The notes under the pieces were generated by a model. The model did not search any database and was not told the DNA's origin. It was given only the letters and a program-made list of their open reading frames with translations. DNA of 64,000 nucleotides from Actinomycetota bacterium (GTDB lineage: Bacteria > Actinomycetota > Thermoleophilia > Gaiellales > Gaiellaceae), in contig PKYN01000019.1 of the NCBI GenBank assembly GCA_003132665.1, positions 141,696 to 205,695 of the forward strand, given 5' to 3'. Below are positions 51,129 through 59,890 of this stretch, in pieces. Both the position numbers and the translations under genes were made by a program. Numbering within the stretch: the first letter of the stretch is position 1; the number at the start of each line of letters is the position of its first letter.

Positions 51129-51535
51129 GAGATCCCCTGCTCATCGGGGTTTTCGGGGTCGTATTCCTCGGTCACGTGGTAACAGAAGAGAACGTCGGTC
51201 AGGGCCTCGAAACCGTGCGCGTGGTATCCGGGCACCCAGACGGCGACCGGATTCTCGTCGCCGACGTCGAGCGAGAAGGTCTCGCCCGAGTCGCGGTCGA
51301 GCAAGACAATGCGCGCCGTCCCTTGCAGACAGACGAAGAAGTCGTCCTGCCCGCGCTCGTGGTAGTGGAGGCCGCGGATGACGCCCTTGCGCGAAAAGGA
51401 GAGGTTCGTCTGCTTGGTCGGGCGAGGCAAAAGACTGTCGCGCCGGACCTCGCAGAACCAACCGCGCTCGTCGGCGAAGCGCTTGAGCGGAATCAGCTGC
51501 ATCCCTTTCAGCAATTGACTCGCCGCGCCGCTCAC
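51050..51535 (-). CDS. rmlC: dTDP-4-dehydrorhamnose 3,5-epimerase (RmlC)
   Basis: A 161-aa cupin enzyme that epimerises C3 and C5 of dTDP-4-keto-6-deoxyglucose. Markers are FADERGWFCEVRRDSLL, KGVIRGLHYHERGQDDFFVCLQGTARIVLLD (in pieces) and VPGYHAHGFEAL. The catalytic His is in GLHYH. GTG 51535 overlaps the rmlA stop by 4 bp. Confidence 0.93.
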   Translation of the reverse strand: MSGAASQLLKGMQLIPLKRFADERGWFCEVRRDSLLPRPTKQTNLSFSRKGVIRGLHYHERGQDDFFVCLQGTARIVLLDRDSGETFSLDVGDENPVAVWVPGYHAHGFEALTDVLFCYHVTEEYDPENPDEQGISWADPRVKHLWSTQSPILSARDLDAS

Positions 51536-52287
51536 TTCTTGTTGGCCCCGTTCAGGCGCACGAAGTCGTTGACGGCGTAGTAGGAGTCGATCGACTCGCC
51601 GGCGTCGCCCCAGAAGCCTTCGATCAGGTCGTATTCCATCGTGCCCTGCTCGACGTACCAGTTGTTCACGTCGGTGATCTCGAGCTCGCCGCGCCCGGAG
51701 GGCACGAGCTTGGGGATGATCTCGAACACGTCCGAGTCGTAGAAGTACAGCCCGGTGACGACCAGGTCGCTGGGCGGATCCTTCGGCTTCTCGATGATGC
51801 GGACGATGCGCTGCTCGCCGTCGAGCTCGGGGACGCCGAGGTTGCGCAGGTGCTCGGGGTCGCTCTCACGCGCCAGTAGGACGCGGGCGCCCCTCTTTTG
51901 CGCGCAGAAGCGCTCGACCGAGGCGGCAAAGGAGTTCTCGAGCACGTTGTCGGCCAGCATCACCAGCACGCGGTCGCCGCCCACGAAGTGCTCGGCCAGC
52001 CCGAGCGCCTCGGCGATTCCTCCCGCGCGCTCCTGGTAGCCGTACTCGAGCCGCTCTATGCCGAACTCGCGCCCGTTGCCGAGCAGGCGCAAGAACTCGC
52101 CAGCGTGCGTGCCGCCGGTCACCAGCATCAGCTCGGTCACGCCCGCTTGCACGAGCGCCTCGATCCCGTAGGAGACCATCGGCCGGTCGTAGATCGGAAG
52201 CAGGTGCTTGTTGGTGATGCGCGTAAGCGGGTGCAGCCGGGTTCCCGAACCGCCCGCCAGGATCACGCCTTTTAGAGCTCGTCTCAA
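51532..52287 (-). CDS. rmlA: Glucose-1-phosphate thymidylyltransferase (RmlA)
   Basis: A 251-aa nucleotidyltransferase that makes dTDP-glucose. It has LAGGSGTRLHPLT, the nucleotide site, then NKHLLPIYDRPMVSYGIEAL and GLYFYDSDVFEI. It is shorter than the 290-aa enteric form and so resembles the short bacterial/archaeal type. TTG 52287 is the apparent start, 8 residues before the GVILAGG core. rmlB is missing from this operon. The upstream non-coding stretch contains a strong hairpin. Confidence 0.92.
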   Translation of the reverse strand: MRRALKGVILAGGSGTRLHPLTRITNKHLLPIYDRPMVSYGIEALVQAGVTELMLVTGGTHAGEFLRLLGNGREFGIERLEYGYQERAGGIAEALGLAEHFVGGDRVLVMLADNVLENSFAASVERFCAQKRGARVLLARESDPEHLRNLGVPELDGEQRIVRIIEKPKDPPSDLVVTGLYFYDSDVFEIIPKLVPSGRGELEITDVNNWYVEQGTMEYDLIEGFWGDAGESIDSYYAVNDFVRLNGANKK

Positions 52288-52339
52288 TTGACGACCTGCC
52301 GGCTGGGTGTGATCGGCGGATGCGAGGCTAGGACGCAGC

Positions 52340-52372
52340 GTCGCGTTCGTAGCCGGAGGCTACGGGCGCGAC
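52340..52372. other. Palindromic hairpin upstream of rmlA
   Basis: GTCGCG and CGCGAC flank CGTAGCC/GGCTACG with a GGA loop; two TT/GG mismatches separate the two stems. It sits 53 bp upstream of rmlA in the 214-bp stretch 52288-52501, which otherwise shows only a GC-rich sequence and no gene. Confidence 0.5.
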
Positions 52373-52501
52373 CGAGGACGACGCATCGCGCCGCTGAGCG
52401 CGGCCAGGCGGCTGAGTGCTTCATTTAAGACGTGCTCTTAAGTCCGCTTGCCATGGGCTGGATGCTACGCGCTCGGGCGCCTCGGCGAGTCGCTTTGTCG
52501 C

Positions 52502-52675
52502 CTACTCGGCCGAAACAGGCGCTTCGAGCGGAGCAAGCGGCGACGGCTTGACGCGCACCAGCTTCGCCAGTGGCGAGGGCAGCCACCAGTTGTAACGGCC
52601 GAACGGCGCCATCAGCGAGGGCACCAACACGGCCCGATCAGGGTCGCGTCGAGCAGGATTGCCGCGTCGGTGGTC
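52502..52675 (-). pseudogene. Remnant of an MMPL/RND transporter (C-terminus only)
   Basis: On the minus strand, reading DAAILLDATLI and then VLVPSLMAPFGRYNWWLP gives an excellent match to the C-terminus of the intact MMPL protein at 4.7 kb (VLIDATIIRGVLLPSAM..LGRWNWYLP). The match breaks at about 52631-52636, where one base is missing (ATCGGGCC instead of ATC-CGG-GCC), a frameshift. Nothing upstream belongs to the family. It is therefore a decayed fragment of about 55 codons, not a gene. It ends at the TAG 52502-52504. Confidence 0.85.
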
Positions 52676-52741
52676 CTGCTTGTTCACGCGGCTCTCGCGC
52701 GGTTTCTCGATCGGTACGCTTGCATAGTCGGCATTTGGGGG

Positions 52742-52747
52742 TAGAAC
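52742..52747 (+). promoter_or_regulatory. Candidate -10 element for hsp20-lon
   Basis: TAGAAC lies 6 nt before GTG 52754; TTGCAT at 52720-52725 is 16 bp upstream and a plausible -35. No HspR-type inverted repeat is visible. Confidence 0.55.
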
Positions 52748-52753
52748 GAAGAC

Positions 52754-53200
52754 GTGAGCGAGCCCAAGCGAAGCGATTCGCCGAAGGAGGCCGGCGATCA
52801 GTTCGGCAGGCTGATAGCCGAGCTTTGGCATGGACAGTTCGGCGCGCGCCAACACGGCTTCTGGCCGCAAGTCGATAGCTACCGCACCGAGGATCCACCG
52901 CAACTCGTGGTCGTGGTCGAGCTCCCCGGTATCGATCCCGAGCAGGTGCAGATCGTGCTCCAAAACGGTGCGCTGGTCATCGCCGGCGAGCGCAGCCGCC
53001 CGAGCAAGTGCGACCGCCACTACCACCAGGTGGAGATCGGCCGCGGCCCCTTCCAGCGGCGCATCCAAATTCACGAGCAGGTCGACGCCGAGGCGGCCAG
53101 CGCAACTTACGAACGGGGCCTACTGCAAATCGTCTTGCCCATCGCCAAGCGCCCCAGCGGAGCGGTGCGCGTGCCGATCGAGCTGAGGTCACAGCCATGA
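52754..53200 (+). CDS. Hsp20/alpha-crystallin family small heat-shock protein
   Basis: A 148-aa ATP-independent holdase. The alpha-crystallin domain spans about residues 45-140, with VVVELPGIDPEQVQIVLQNGALVIAGER, an RRIQIHEQVD strand, YERGLLQIVLP and the final PIELRS tail. GTG 52754 probably starts a leaderless mRNA. Its stop overlaps the lon ATG (ATGA), so the holdase and the protease are made together under heat stress. Confidence 0.93.
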   Translation: MSEPKRSDSPKEAGDQFGRLIAELWHGQFGARQHGFWPQVDSYRTEDPPQLVVVVELPGIDPEQVQIVLQNGALVIAGERSRPSKCDRHYHQVEIGRGPFQRRIQIHEQVDAEAASATYERGLLQIVLPIAKRPSGAVRVPIELRSQP

Positions 53201-55650
53201 GCTCGGGCGACGGCGAGCAGACCGGCAACGGCGAGACTCCCGTGCTGGGCGCCCGCTTCGAGCTGCCGCTGCTGCCGCTGAAGGAGACCGTGGTCTTTCC
53301 CGACTCGATGATGCCGCTGGCCGTCGGGCAGGATCGCTCGGTCAAGCTCGTGGACGACATCGTCAGCAACGAGGGGCACGTGGCGCTCATCGCAGTGCGG
53401 GCGGAGGACGTCGAGGAGCCCGGCTGGGAGGACATCTACACGGTGGGCGTCGAGGCGGCCGTCTCGCGCATGCTCAAGATGCCCGACGGGACACTGCGCC
53501 TGCTCGTTCAAGGCATGCGCCGCATTCGCCTGCTCGGCCCCGTGCGCGACACGCCCTATCTGGTCGGGCGGTTCGAGGAGGCGCCCGACGTCATCGACGT
53601 CTCCGATGAGATCGAGGCGCTCACGCGCAACGTCCAGACACAGTTCGCCCGAGTCATCCAGATGGAGCCCTACCTCCCCGACGAGCTGGCAATCGCGCTC
53701 GCCAACATCGACGACCCGGGCATGCTCTCGTATTTGGTCGCCTCCAACCTGCACCGGCTGACGGTTGCCGAGCGCCAGGTGCTGCTCGAGCAGACCAGCG
53801 TCGCAGAGCGCCTGCGCTCGCTCTCACGCATCCTCGCGCGCGAGGTCGACGTGGGAGAGCTGGAATCGAAGATTCAGACGCAGGTTCAGTCGGAGCTCGA
53901 CCAGACCCAGCGCGAGTTCATCCTCCGCCAGCAGATGAAGGCGATCCAGGACGAGCTGGGCGAGACGAACCCCGAGCAGGCCGAGATGAAGGAGTTGCGC
54001 GAGCGCGTCGAGGCCGCCGACCTGCCCGAGGAGGCGCGCAAGGCCGCCGATCGCGAGCTGGGTAGGCTCGAGCGCCTGCCGAGCGCCGCCGCCGAGTACG
54101 GCGTCATCCGCACCTACCTGGAGTGGATCGTCTCGCTGCCCTGGAAGGCCGAAAGCGAGGATCACCTCGACCTCGAGCGCGCCAAGCAAACTCTCGACGA
54201 TGACCACTACGACCTCGAGAAGGTCAAGGAACGAATCATCGAGTACCTAGCAGTCTCGAAGCTGAAGGGCGACGTCTCCGGGCCGATCCTCTGCTTCGTC
54301 GGCCCGCCCGGAGTCGGCAAGACGTCGCTGGGCCAGTCGATCGCGCGGGCGCTGGGACGCAAGCTGGTGCGCATCTCGGTCGGCGGCGTTCGCGACGAGT
54401 CCGAGATTCGCGGACACCGGCGCACCTACATCGGCGCGATGCCGGGCACGATCATCCGCGCACTCAGAGACGCCGAGACCCGCAATCCCGTCTTCCTGAT
54501 CGACGAGATCGACAAGATGGGGATGGACTACCGCGGCGACCCGGCCAGCGCCCTGCTCGAGGTGCTCGACCCCGAGCAGCACTCGAGCTTCCGCGACCAC
54601 TATCTCGATTTGCCGTTCGACCTCTCGCGCGTGCTGTTCATCTGCACCGCGAACCAGGCCGAGACGATTCCGCCGCCGCTACTCGATCGCATGGACACGA
54701 TTCAGCTCTCCGGCTACACCGAAGAGGAAAAGCTGGGCATCGCCAAGCGCTACCTGGCGCCCAAGCAGATCGAGGCACACGGCCTCGACGCCAAGCAGGT
54801 CACCTTCTCGGACGAGGCGATCAGGCTGGTCATCCGCGAGTACACGCGCGAAGCCGGGGTGCGCAATCTCGAGCGCCAGCTCGCGGCGCTGTGCCGCAAG
54901 AGCGCCCGCCAGATCGCCGAGGACGCGAAGAAGAAGATCCGGGTCGGCGACAAGGAGGTGCGCGAGTGGCTTGGGCCTCGGCGCTTCGCCGGCGAAGTGC
55001 GCAGGCGAACGGCCGAGCCGGGCGTTGCGACCGGGCTGGCCTGGACGCCGGTCGGAGGCGAGATCCTCTTCATCGAGTCGACGGCCTACGAGGGCAAGGG
55101 GCATCTGACCCTCACCGGCCAGCTCGGCGACGTAATGCAGGAGTCGGCCCAGGCTGCGCTCTCGTACGCACGCGCCCATGCCGGCGAGCTTGGCATCGCC
55201 GACGGCTGGTTCAGGGACCACGACCTTCATCTCCACGTGCCCTCGGGCGCGGTGCCCAAGGACGGGCCTTCGGCCGGAATCACGATGGCGACCTCGATCG
55301 TCTCGCTGGCGACGCAGAGGCCGGTCGCGGGCGATCTGGCGATGACCGGCGAGATCACGATCACCGGGCAGGTGCTTCCGATCGGCGGCTTGCGCGACAA
55401 GCTCCTGGCGGCGCAGCGGGCCGAGATCAAGCGCGTGATCGTTCCTCGCGAGAACGAGCCCGACCTGGAAGATCTGCCCGAGGAGACGAGAAAGGCGCTC
55501 GAGCTCATCTTCGTAGACAACGTGGGCGAGGTGCTCGCGACCGCGCTCGCGCCGAAGGACGAGGCGGCGGCCGCGCCGGTCACGCGAATCGAGCGTGAGG
55601 CGATCTCGGCCAGAACTCTCGGCGCCAAGCGGAAGAAGGGCGGAAGATGA
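53197..55650 (+). CDS. lon: ATP-dependent protease Lon (LonA)
   Basis: An 817-aa LonA protease. Domains: N-terminal substrate domain ([19 protein letters not shown], about 15-200), coiled linker, AAA+ with Walker [11 protein letters not shown] (about 365) and Walker [11 protein letters not shown], then the protease domain with [12 protein letters not shown] (catalytic Ser) and [13 protein letters not shown] (catalytic Lys). ATG 53197 is in a 4-bp overlap with hsp20; the frame upstream is a shadow. It ends in a basic KKGGR tail. Length is normal for the family. Confidence 0.97.
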   Translation: MSSGDGEQTGNGETPVLGARFELPLLPLKETVVFPDSMMPLAVGQDRSVKLVDDIVSNEGHVALIAVRAEDVEEPGWEDIYTVGVEAAVSRMLKMPDGTLRLLVQGMRRIRLLGPVRDTPYLVGRFEEAPDVIDVSDEIEALTRNVQTQFARVIQMEPYLPDELAIALANIDDPGMLSYLVASNLHRLTVAERQVLLEQTSVAERLRSLSRILAREVDVGELESKIQTQVQSELDQTQREFILRQQMKAIQDELGETNPEQAEMKELRERVEAADLPEEARKAADRELGRLERLPSAAAEYGVIRTYLEWIVSLPWKAESEDHLDLERAKQTLDDDHYDLEKVKERIIEYLAVSKLKGDVSGPILCFVGPPGVGKTSLGQSIARALGRKLVRISVGGVRDESEIRGHRRTYIGAMPGTIIRALRDAETRNPVFLIDEIDKMGMDYRGDPASALLEVLDPEQHSSFRDHYLDLPFDLSRVLFICTANQAETIPPPLLDRMDTIQLSGYTEEEKLGIAKRYLAPKQIEAHGLDAKQVTFSDEAIRLVIREYTREAGVRNLERQLAALCRKSARQIAEDAKKKIRVGDKEVREWLGPRRFAGEVRRRTAEPGVATGLAWTPVGGEILFIESTAYEGKGHLTLTGQLGDVMQESAQAALSYARAHAGELGIADGWFRDHDLHLHVPSGAVPKDGPSAGITMATSIVSLATQRPVAGDLAMTGEITITGQVLPIGGLRDKLLAAQRAEIKRVIVPRENEPDLEDLPEETRKALELIFVDNVGEVLATALAPKDEAAAAPVTRIEREAISARTLGAKRKKGGR

Positions 55651-55750
55651 GGAAGGCTTTGCAGCAAGACCGCGCAGCGCCGATCCTGTACGGTGCTAAG
55701 AGAGCAAGGATTTGGAAATGACCATGTGCGAGCGATGCAAGGGGAAGGCA

Positions 55751-56197
55751 ATGAACAAGAAAACTGAGAGGCTTTCGGACGCTGCCACGAACGTGCGCCC
55801 CTACGTCGAGCGCGCGCTCAAGGACGAGGAACTTCGCGACAACGTGCGCCAGGCGTTCCAGGCCGCAAAAGAGGTATACGGAGAACTGGTCTCCAAGGGA
55901 CAGGTCTCGAAGGCCGCCACACACGCCGTGACCGACCACGAGGTTCAGGAGAACCTGCGTACGGCCGTCGACGAGCTGCGCCACGCCGCAGCGCGCATCC
56001 AGGGCCAGGAGGAAGACGATGCTCATCGCGGCCGGAACACGGCGCTACTCATGAGCGGAATCGCGCTCGGAATCCTGTTCAACCCGGTAACCGGGCCGCA
56101 GGCCAGGGCGTGGTTGCGCGAGACCGTGCTGGGGCCGATGGACGAGGTCGAGTACACGGGCGGCGACTCCGCCTCGGGCGACGGCGCAGCCGCCTAG
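55751..56197 (+). CDS. YtxH-like small helical membrane protein
   Basis: A 148-aa protein: a charged, helical N-terminal part ([37 protein letters not shown]) with heptad-like pattern and coiled-coil tendency, then one hydrophobic helix near residues 100-120 ([19 protein letters not shown]), and a short acidic tail. This fits the YtxH/DUF948-like stress proteins. ATG 55751 has an AAGGGGAAGG stretch upstream; the frame start at 55712 is less likely. It follows lon by 100 bp and could be co-induced. Confidence 0.75.
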   Translation: MNKKTERLSDAATNVRPYVERALKDEELRDNVRQAFQAAKEVYGELVSKGQVSKAATHAVTDHEVQENLRTAVDELRHAAARIQGQEEDDAHRGRNTALLMSGIALGILFNPVTGPQARAWLRETVLGPMDEVEYTGGDSASGDGAAA

Positions 56198-56245
56198 CCC
56201 GAAACGCAGGCGTAGGTTTTTCGCTTCAGGCCGGCGCGGGCCGCG

Positions 56246-57673
56246 CTAGTCGTGCTGCTTTGCCGGCTTCGGCGGATTGAACACGGTCGCCAGCGAGCGG
56301 CTGTTGATGCGCGGCAGCGCCGAGATGTCGGTCGAGTGCAGAAGCACGGCACCGGGCTGCTGCGTGCTCACGCCGGCCGCGATCTGCTTGGCCCACGCAC
56401 CCGTGCCCTCGGGGAAATCGACCTCCTGCAGATGCTGGAGCCCGACCAGCCACTCGTAAGGGTCAACGGCGCTTCCGTCGTATCCGAAGGGAAGCAAGGC
56501 CGCCGGATGGGCCTCGAAGTGGAGATGTGTCGGCGTGGTGATGGCGTCGCCGGAGTTGCCGATGAAGCCGAGCACCGCGCCCGCCTTCACTTTCAATCCG
56601 TTCAGGGCTAGGGGTGAAAAAGCCGAGAGATGCGCATAGTAGAACTCGTTGCCGGCCTTGTCGCGCAGCCAGAGGCGATTCCCGCCCAGGTTGTTCCAAC
56701 CGACCGAGAACACCGTTCCGTCAGCGACCGCAAGCAGCGGCGTACCCATCGGAGCGAAGATGTCGATGCCGTGATGCCAGCCCGTATCGGCTCTTGGCGA
56801 TCCGTACGAGTCCGAAAACCAGGCCTGCCCGTAAACCGGGAAGACGTGGCCCTTGCGAGTGATCTTGGGCTGCAGGCCGGAGGGGATCTTCTGCACCTTG
56901 CCGCTGTTCTGTGAGCCGGCGTTCTTTTCGGGGTTGGTCGACGTCGTTCCGGTCGTTTTGGAGTTGTCCGGCTGAGGGCCGGGCTTCGGGATCGTGACCG
57001 TCGACGTGTCTTTCTCGTACTGGGCATAGGCGTCCGCCCGGCCGATGACGATCTCGCTATTGGCCGGAAGTCCGCCGTGCGCGACTGCGACGTGTAGATC
57101 GAACACCTGCATCGACTGGTGCCGCCCCTCGGTGCCCGGGTCGCCGCCGCTGCTCGTCTCTACCAGGGTCTGGATGTAGCCCCAGTCGCCCAGTTGAATG
57201 CGCCCGCCCGTGCTGACCGCGACCGGTTGACCGAGGTAGGTGATACCGCTAACGGCCGTCTGGTTGGTGATTCCGCTTGCCTGGTCGGGCGTCGCGGCGG
57301 CGATCGCGGAGGCGACGAGGTGCCCGATCGAGATCTCGCCGCCGAAGAGCTGGACGCCGTCGAGCTCGCTCGTCGCTTCCCCGGTTGCCGAGCCGCCTTT
57401 CGATGTCGCGCTTGCGCTGGCGCTCGTCGAGGAGACGCGGATAACCGTGCCGTCGGCCGGATAGCTGTAGGGCGCGCTGGGCAGCGTTTGATTCGGTGGC
57501 GCAGATGCCTGGGTCGTGCCGAGGATGCCCTGCCCGGGCACCAACAGCTTGATTGCGTAGGCGCTCGCCTCGGCACCCGCCTCGGATGCGCTCGACACGG
57601 CGCCGGCCGTGCCGGCGACCAGCAGAAGCCCGATCGGAAGAATCCAGATGAGCCGGCGTCGCAGCACAGCCAC
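56246..57673 (-). CDS. Secreted M23-family metallopeptidase
   Basis: A 475-aa protein with a signal sequence (about 1-26), a long beta-rich Ser/Thr/Gly/Ala segment (about 30-215), a linker with PEKNAGSQNSGKVQK and a C-terminal LytM domain. The zinc motif HHGIDIFAPMGTPLLAVADG has correct HxxxD spacing, and THLHFEAHP holds the HxH. It probably cuts peptidoglycan cross-links. GTG 57673 is the start. The protein is close to LytM-type but its N-terminal region is not one I recognise. It is convergent with the gene at 55.8 kb. Confidence 0.9.
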   Translation of the reverse strand: MAVLRRRLIWILPIGLLLVAGTAGAVSSASEAGAEASAYAIKLLVPGQGILGTTQASAPPNQTLPSAPYSYPADGTVIRVSSTSASASATSKGGSATGEATSELDGVQLFGGEISIGHLVASAIAAATPDQASGITNQTAVSGITYLGQPVAVSTGGRIQLGDWGYIQTLVETSSGGDPGTEGRHQSMQVFDLHVAVAHGGLPANSEIVIGRADAYAQYEKDTSTVTIPKPGPQPDNSKTTGTTSTNPEKNAGSQNSGKVQKIPSGLQPKITRKGHVFPVYGQAWFSDSYGSPRADTGWHHGIDIFAPMGTPLLAVADGTVFSVGWNNLGGNRLWLRDKAGNEFYYAHLSAFSPLALNGLKVKAGAVLGFIGNSGDAITTPTHLHFEAHPAALLPFGYDGSAVDPYEWLVGLQHLQEVDFPEGTGAWAKQIAAGVSTQQPGAVLLHSTDISALPRINSRSLATVFNPPKPAKQHD

Positions 57674-57713
57674 CCATTATTGGCATAACGGTGACTCCCT
57701 GCTGGACGAAGCT

Positions 57714-58151
57714 TCACTTGCGACAGGTCGCGCAGAGACCGATCAGCTCAACGGTGTGCGCTCTTGCAACGAAATCGTGCTTCGCGAACGCCCGGTCGAG
57801 CCAGTCTGCCAGCCCACGTTCGTCTACCTCCACCACACGGTGACAGTCCGAGCAAACCAGGTGGTGGTGGTGCGACTCGCCGCAGAGTCGGTAGCAGAGC
57901 TCTCCCTCGCGGTGAGCGAGCGTGTCCACGACCCCCTTCTCGCTCAGTAGCGCGAGCGTTCGATAAACCGTCGCGAGACCAATGGTCGCGCCTTTCCGCT
58001 CGCGCAGGCGCTTCCACAGCGTTTGCGCGGTCGCGTCATTGGGCTCGACCGCCAGCTCGCGAAGTACTTCCAGGCGCTGCCGCGTTACGTGGACGCCATT
58101 GCGTACCAGCAAGTCGGCCAGGTTTCGCCCTGTCGCTTGCGCTGTTTTCAT
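57714..58151 (-). CDS. zur: Fur-family zinc uptake regulator (Zur)
   Basis: A 145-aa Fur-family repressor. The DNA-binding domain (about 1-85) contains VTRQRLEVLREL and IGLATVYRTLALLSEKGVV; the dimerisation domain has a HHHHLVCSDC stretch (metal site) and GLCATC at the end, so two CxxC motifs form the structural zinc site. The divergent znuACB operon 22 bp away identifies it as Zur rather than Fur. ATG 58151 is the start, with an AGTACA (TGTACT on the minus strand) near its own leaderless-type promoter. The two promoters overlap. Confidence 0.93.
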   Translation of the reverse strand: MKTAQATGRNLADLLVRNGVHVTRQRLEVLRELAVEPNDATAQTLWKRLRERKGATIGLATVYRTLALLSEKGVVDTLAHREGELCYRLCGESHHHHLVCSDCHRVVEVDERGLADWLDRAFAKHDFVARAHTVELIGLCATCRK

Positions 58152-58165
58152 AGCGCGAGTACACT
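58137..58165 (+). promoter_or_regulatory. znuA promoter (-35/-10)
   Basis: TTGCGC at 58137-58142, a 17-bp spacer, then TACACT at 58160-58165, the same design as the groES promoter. The -35 lies inside the first codons of zur. The znuA GTG follows 7 nt after the -10, so the transcript is probably leaderless. Confidence 0.7.
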
Positions 58166-58172
58166 GGCCGAT

Positions 58173-59075
58173 GTGAAATTGAGAATCATTCTCATCGCGA
58201 TGATATCACTACCGGTCGCGGGACTCGTTGCCTACGTATTCGCCACCGGAGGCCAGAGCAACACGGCGAGCTCGAACTTGAACGTCGTCGCGGCCGAGAA
58301 CTTCTACGGCGATATCGCCAAGCAGATCGGCGGCTCCAACATCACCGTGACGTCCATCCTCTCCAACCCGAACGCCGACCCGCACCTCTTCGCGCCGGGA
58401 ACGAGCAACGGTCTCGCCGTCGCAACGGCCGATCTCGTCATTCAGAACGGGCTCGGGTACGACGCCTTCATGCAGAAGCTCGAGAACGCCGCGCCGAGCA
58501 ACCACCGGATCGTGGTCACGATCTCCGACGTGCTCGGCTTCCGTGGCGCCGACACGAACCCGCACATCTGGTACGACGTAAAGAAGCTTGGCGCGATCGC
58601 GTCAGCGATCGCCTCGGGGCTCGAGCGCGCCGATCCCGCCCACGCCGCCGCCTACCGGGCCGGGCTTAGCCGCTTCGACGCGAGCCTGCATCCTCTCGAG
58701 CGCGAGATCGGACAGATCAGGGCTCGTTTCGCCGGGGAACCTGTCGCCTATACCGAGCCGGTGCCCGGATACTTGATCGCTGCGGCCGGGTTACAGAATC
58801 TCGCACCGGTTTCGTTTACGCGCGCGATCGAGAACGGCAGCGAGCCGAGCCCGCAGGATGTCGCGCAGATGACCGCGCTGATGACCAACAAGCAGGTGAA
58901 GGTGCTCCTCTACAACAGCCAGGCCGTCTCCCCGATCACCTCGCGTATCCGATCCGCCGCGGCGCAGGCTGGGATTCCCGTGGTCGGAATGAGCGAGACC
59001 ATGCCTCCCAAGCTGACTTTCCAGTCCTGGCTGCTCGACGAGACGCGGACCTTGCTCAAGGCGCTGTCGCGATGA
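58173..59075 (+). CDS. znuA: Zinc ABC transporter substrate-binding protein (ZnuA)
   Basis: A 300-aa cluster 9 binding protein that captures Zn2+ outside the membrane. It has a signal peptide with a KLR n-region (GTG 58173 start) and a hydrophobic core to about residue 24, then VVAAENFYGDIAKQIGG, the metal-ligand His in ADPHLFAP and a second in NPHIWYDVKKLG. No lipobox cysteine is visible. ATG 58200 (MISLPVAG) is an alternative start, but it loses the KLR charge. The first codons contain the candidate Zur operator. Confidence 0.92.
   Translation: MKLRIILIAMISLPVAGLVAYVFATGGQSNTASSNLNVVAAENFYGDIAKQIGGSNITVTSILSNPNADPHLFAPGTSNGLAVATADLVIQNGLGYDAFMQKLENAAPSNHRIVVTISDVLGFRGADTNPHIWYDVKKLGAIASAIASGLERADPAHAAAYRAGLSRFDASLHPLEREIGQIRARFAGEPVAYTEPVPGYLIAAAGLQNLAPVSFTRAIENGSEPSPQDVAQMTALMTNKQVKVLLYNSQAVSPITSRIRSAAAQAGIPVVGMSETMPPKLTFQSWLLDETRTLLKALSR
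58180..58194. promoter_or_regulatory. Candidate Zur operator (15-bp palindrome)
   Basis: TGAGAAT-C-ATTCTCA is a perfect 7-1-7 inverted repeat that resembles Fur-family boxes such as TGAAAATCATTTTCA. It begins 14 bp after the -10 hexamer and lies at about +8 to +24 of the znuA transcript, inside the first codons, where a bound Zur would block RNA polymerase. The zur gene is 29 bp away. Confidence 0.75.
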
Positions 59076-59890
59076 CCGGCGGAGAGCGGAGCATCGTCTC
59101 GGTCGAAGATCTGACGCTCCGCTTCGGCGAGCGCACGCTCTGGGAGAAGCTGAGCTTCGAGCTGGGCAGCGGTGAGTTTCTCGCCATTCTCGGCCCCAAC
59201 GGCACTGGTAAGACATCGCTACTGAGAATCTTGCTCGGGATTCTGAAGCCGAACTCCGGGCGGATCACTGTGCGAGGACAATCGCCGAGGTGTTGCGCCG
59301 CCATCGGGTACATCCCGCAACAGCGCGTCTTCGACCGCGATGTGCCGCTTCGCGCCCGCGATTTTGTCCGGCTCGGTCTCGATGGACATCAGTGGGGCGT
59401 CAGCGCCCCCTCGCGCGCCAAGCGGGAACGGATAGATCGTGCGCTGGCAGAGGTTGGCGCGTCGGACTTTGCGGAAGCCGCCATTGGACGCCTCTCGGGT
59501 GGCGAGCAGCAGCGGCTCAGGGTCGCACAGGCGCTCGTTTCGGACCCAGCCGTGCTCATGGCCGACGAGCCCTTGCTCTCACTCGATCTCTCGTATCAGC
59601 GGGTCATTACCGAGCTGATCGACGCCCACCGCAAGGGCTTCGGCACGCCCGTGCTGTTCGTGACCCACGACATCAACCCGATCCTGCCGGTCGTCGACCG
59701 TGTGCTCTATCTCGCTCCGGGGCGCTGGGCGATCGGGTCGGCCGATGAGGTGCTGACCTCCGAGACGCTCTCTGCTCTGTATGAGACGGAGGTAGACGTA
59801 CTGCGGGTGCGCGGCCGTGTGATCGTCGTCGGTACGCCGGAGGATCACAACGTCCATCACGTCCACGAGCACGAGCGGGCGCCGTACTGA
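59072..59890 (+). CDS. znuC: Zinc ABC transporter ATP-binding protein (ZnuC)
   Basis: A 272-aa ATPase of the ZnuABC uptake system. Walker A is LGPNGTGKTS, the signature is LSGGEQQR, Walker B is LMADEPLLSLDLS, and VTHDINPI gives the H-loop. ATG 59072 overlaps znuA by 4 bp. The C-terminal tail reads DHNVHHVHEHE, a histidine-rich segment that other family members do not always have and that could sense or buffer Zn2+. Confidence 0.95.
   Translation: MTGGERSIVSVEDLTLRFGERTLWEKLSFELGSGEFLAILGPNGTGKTSLLRILLGILKPNSGRITVRGQSPRCCAAIGYIPQQRVFDRDVPLRARDFVRLGLDGHQWGVSAPSRAKRERIDRALAEVGASDFAEAAIGRLSGGEQQRLRVAQALVSDPAVLMADEPLLSLDLSYQRVITELIDAHRKGFGTPVLFVTHDINPILPVVDRVLYLAPGRWAIGSADEVLTSETLSALYETEVDVLRVRGRVIVVGTPEDHNVHHVHEHERAPY

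Noticed and set aside
52688-52753. HspR-type inverted repeat upstream of hsp20
   Set aside because: No CTTGAGT/ACTCAAG pair with 7-nt spacing is found.
52502-53074. Minus-strand frame of 190 codons upstream of rmlA
   Set aside because: Only its end is meaningful (the MMPL remnant); the rest is antisense to hsp20.
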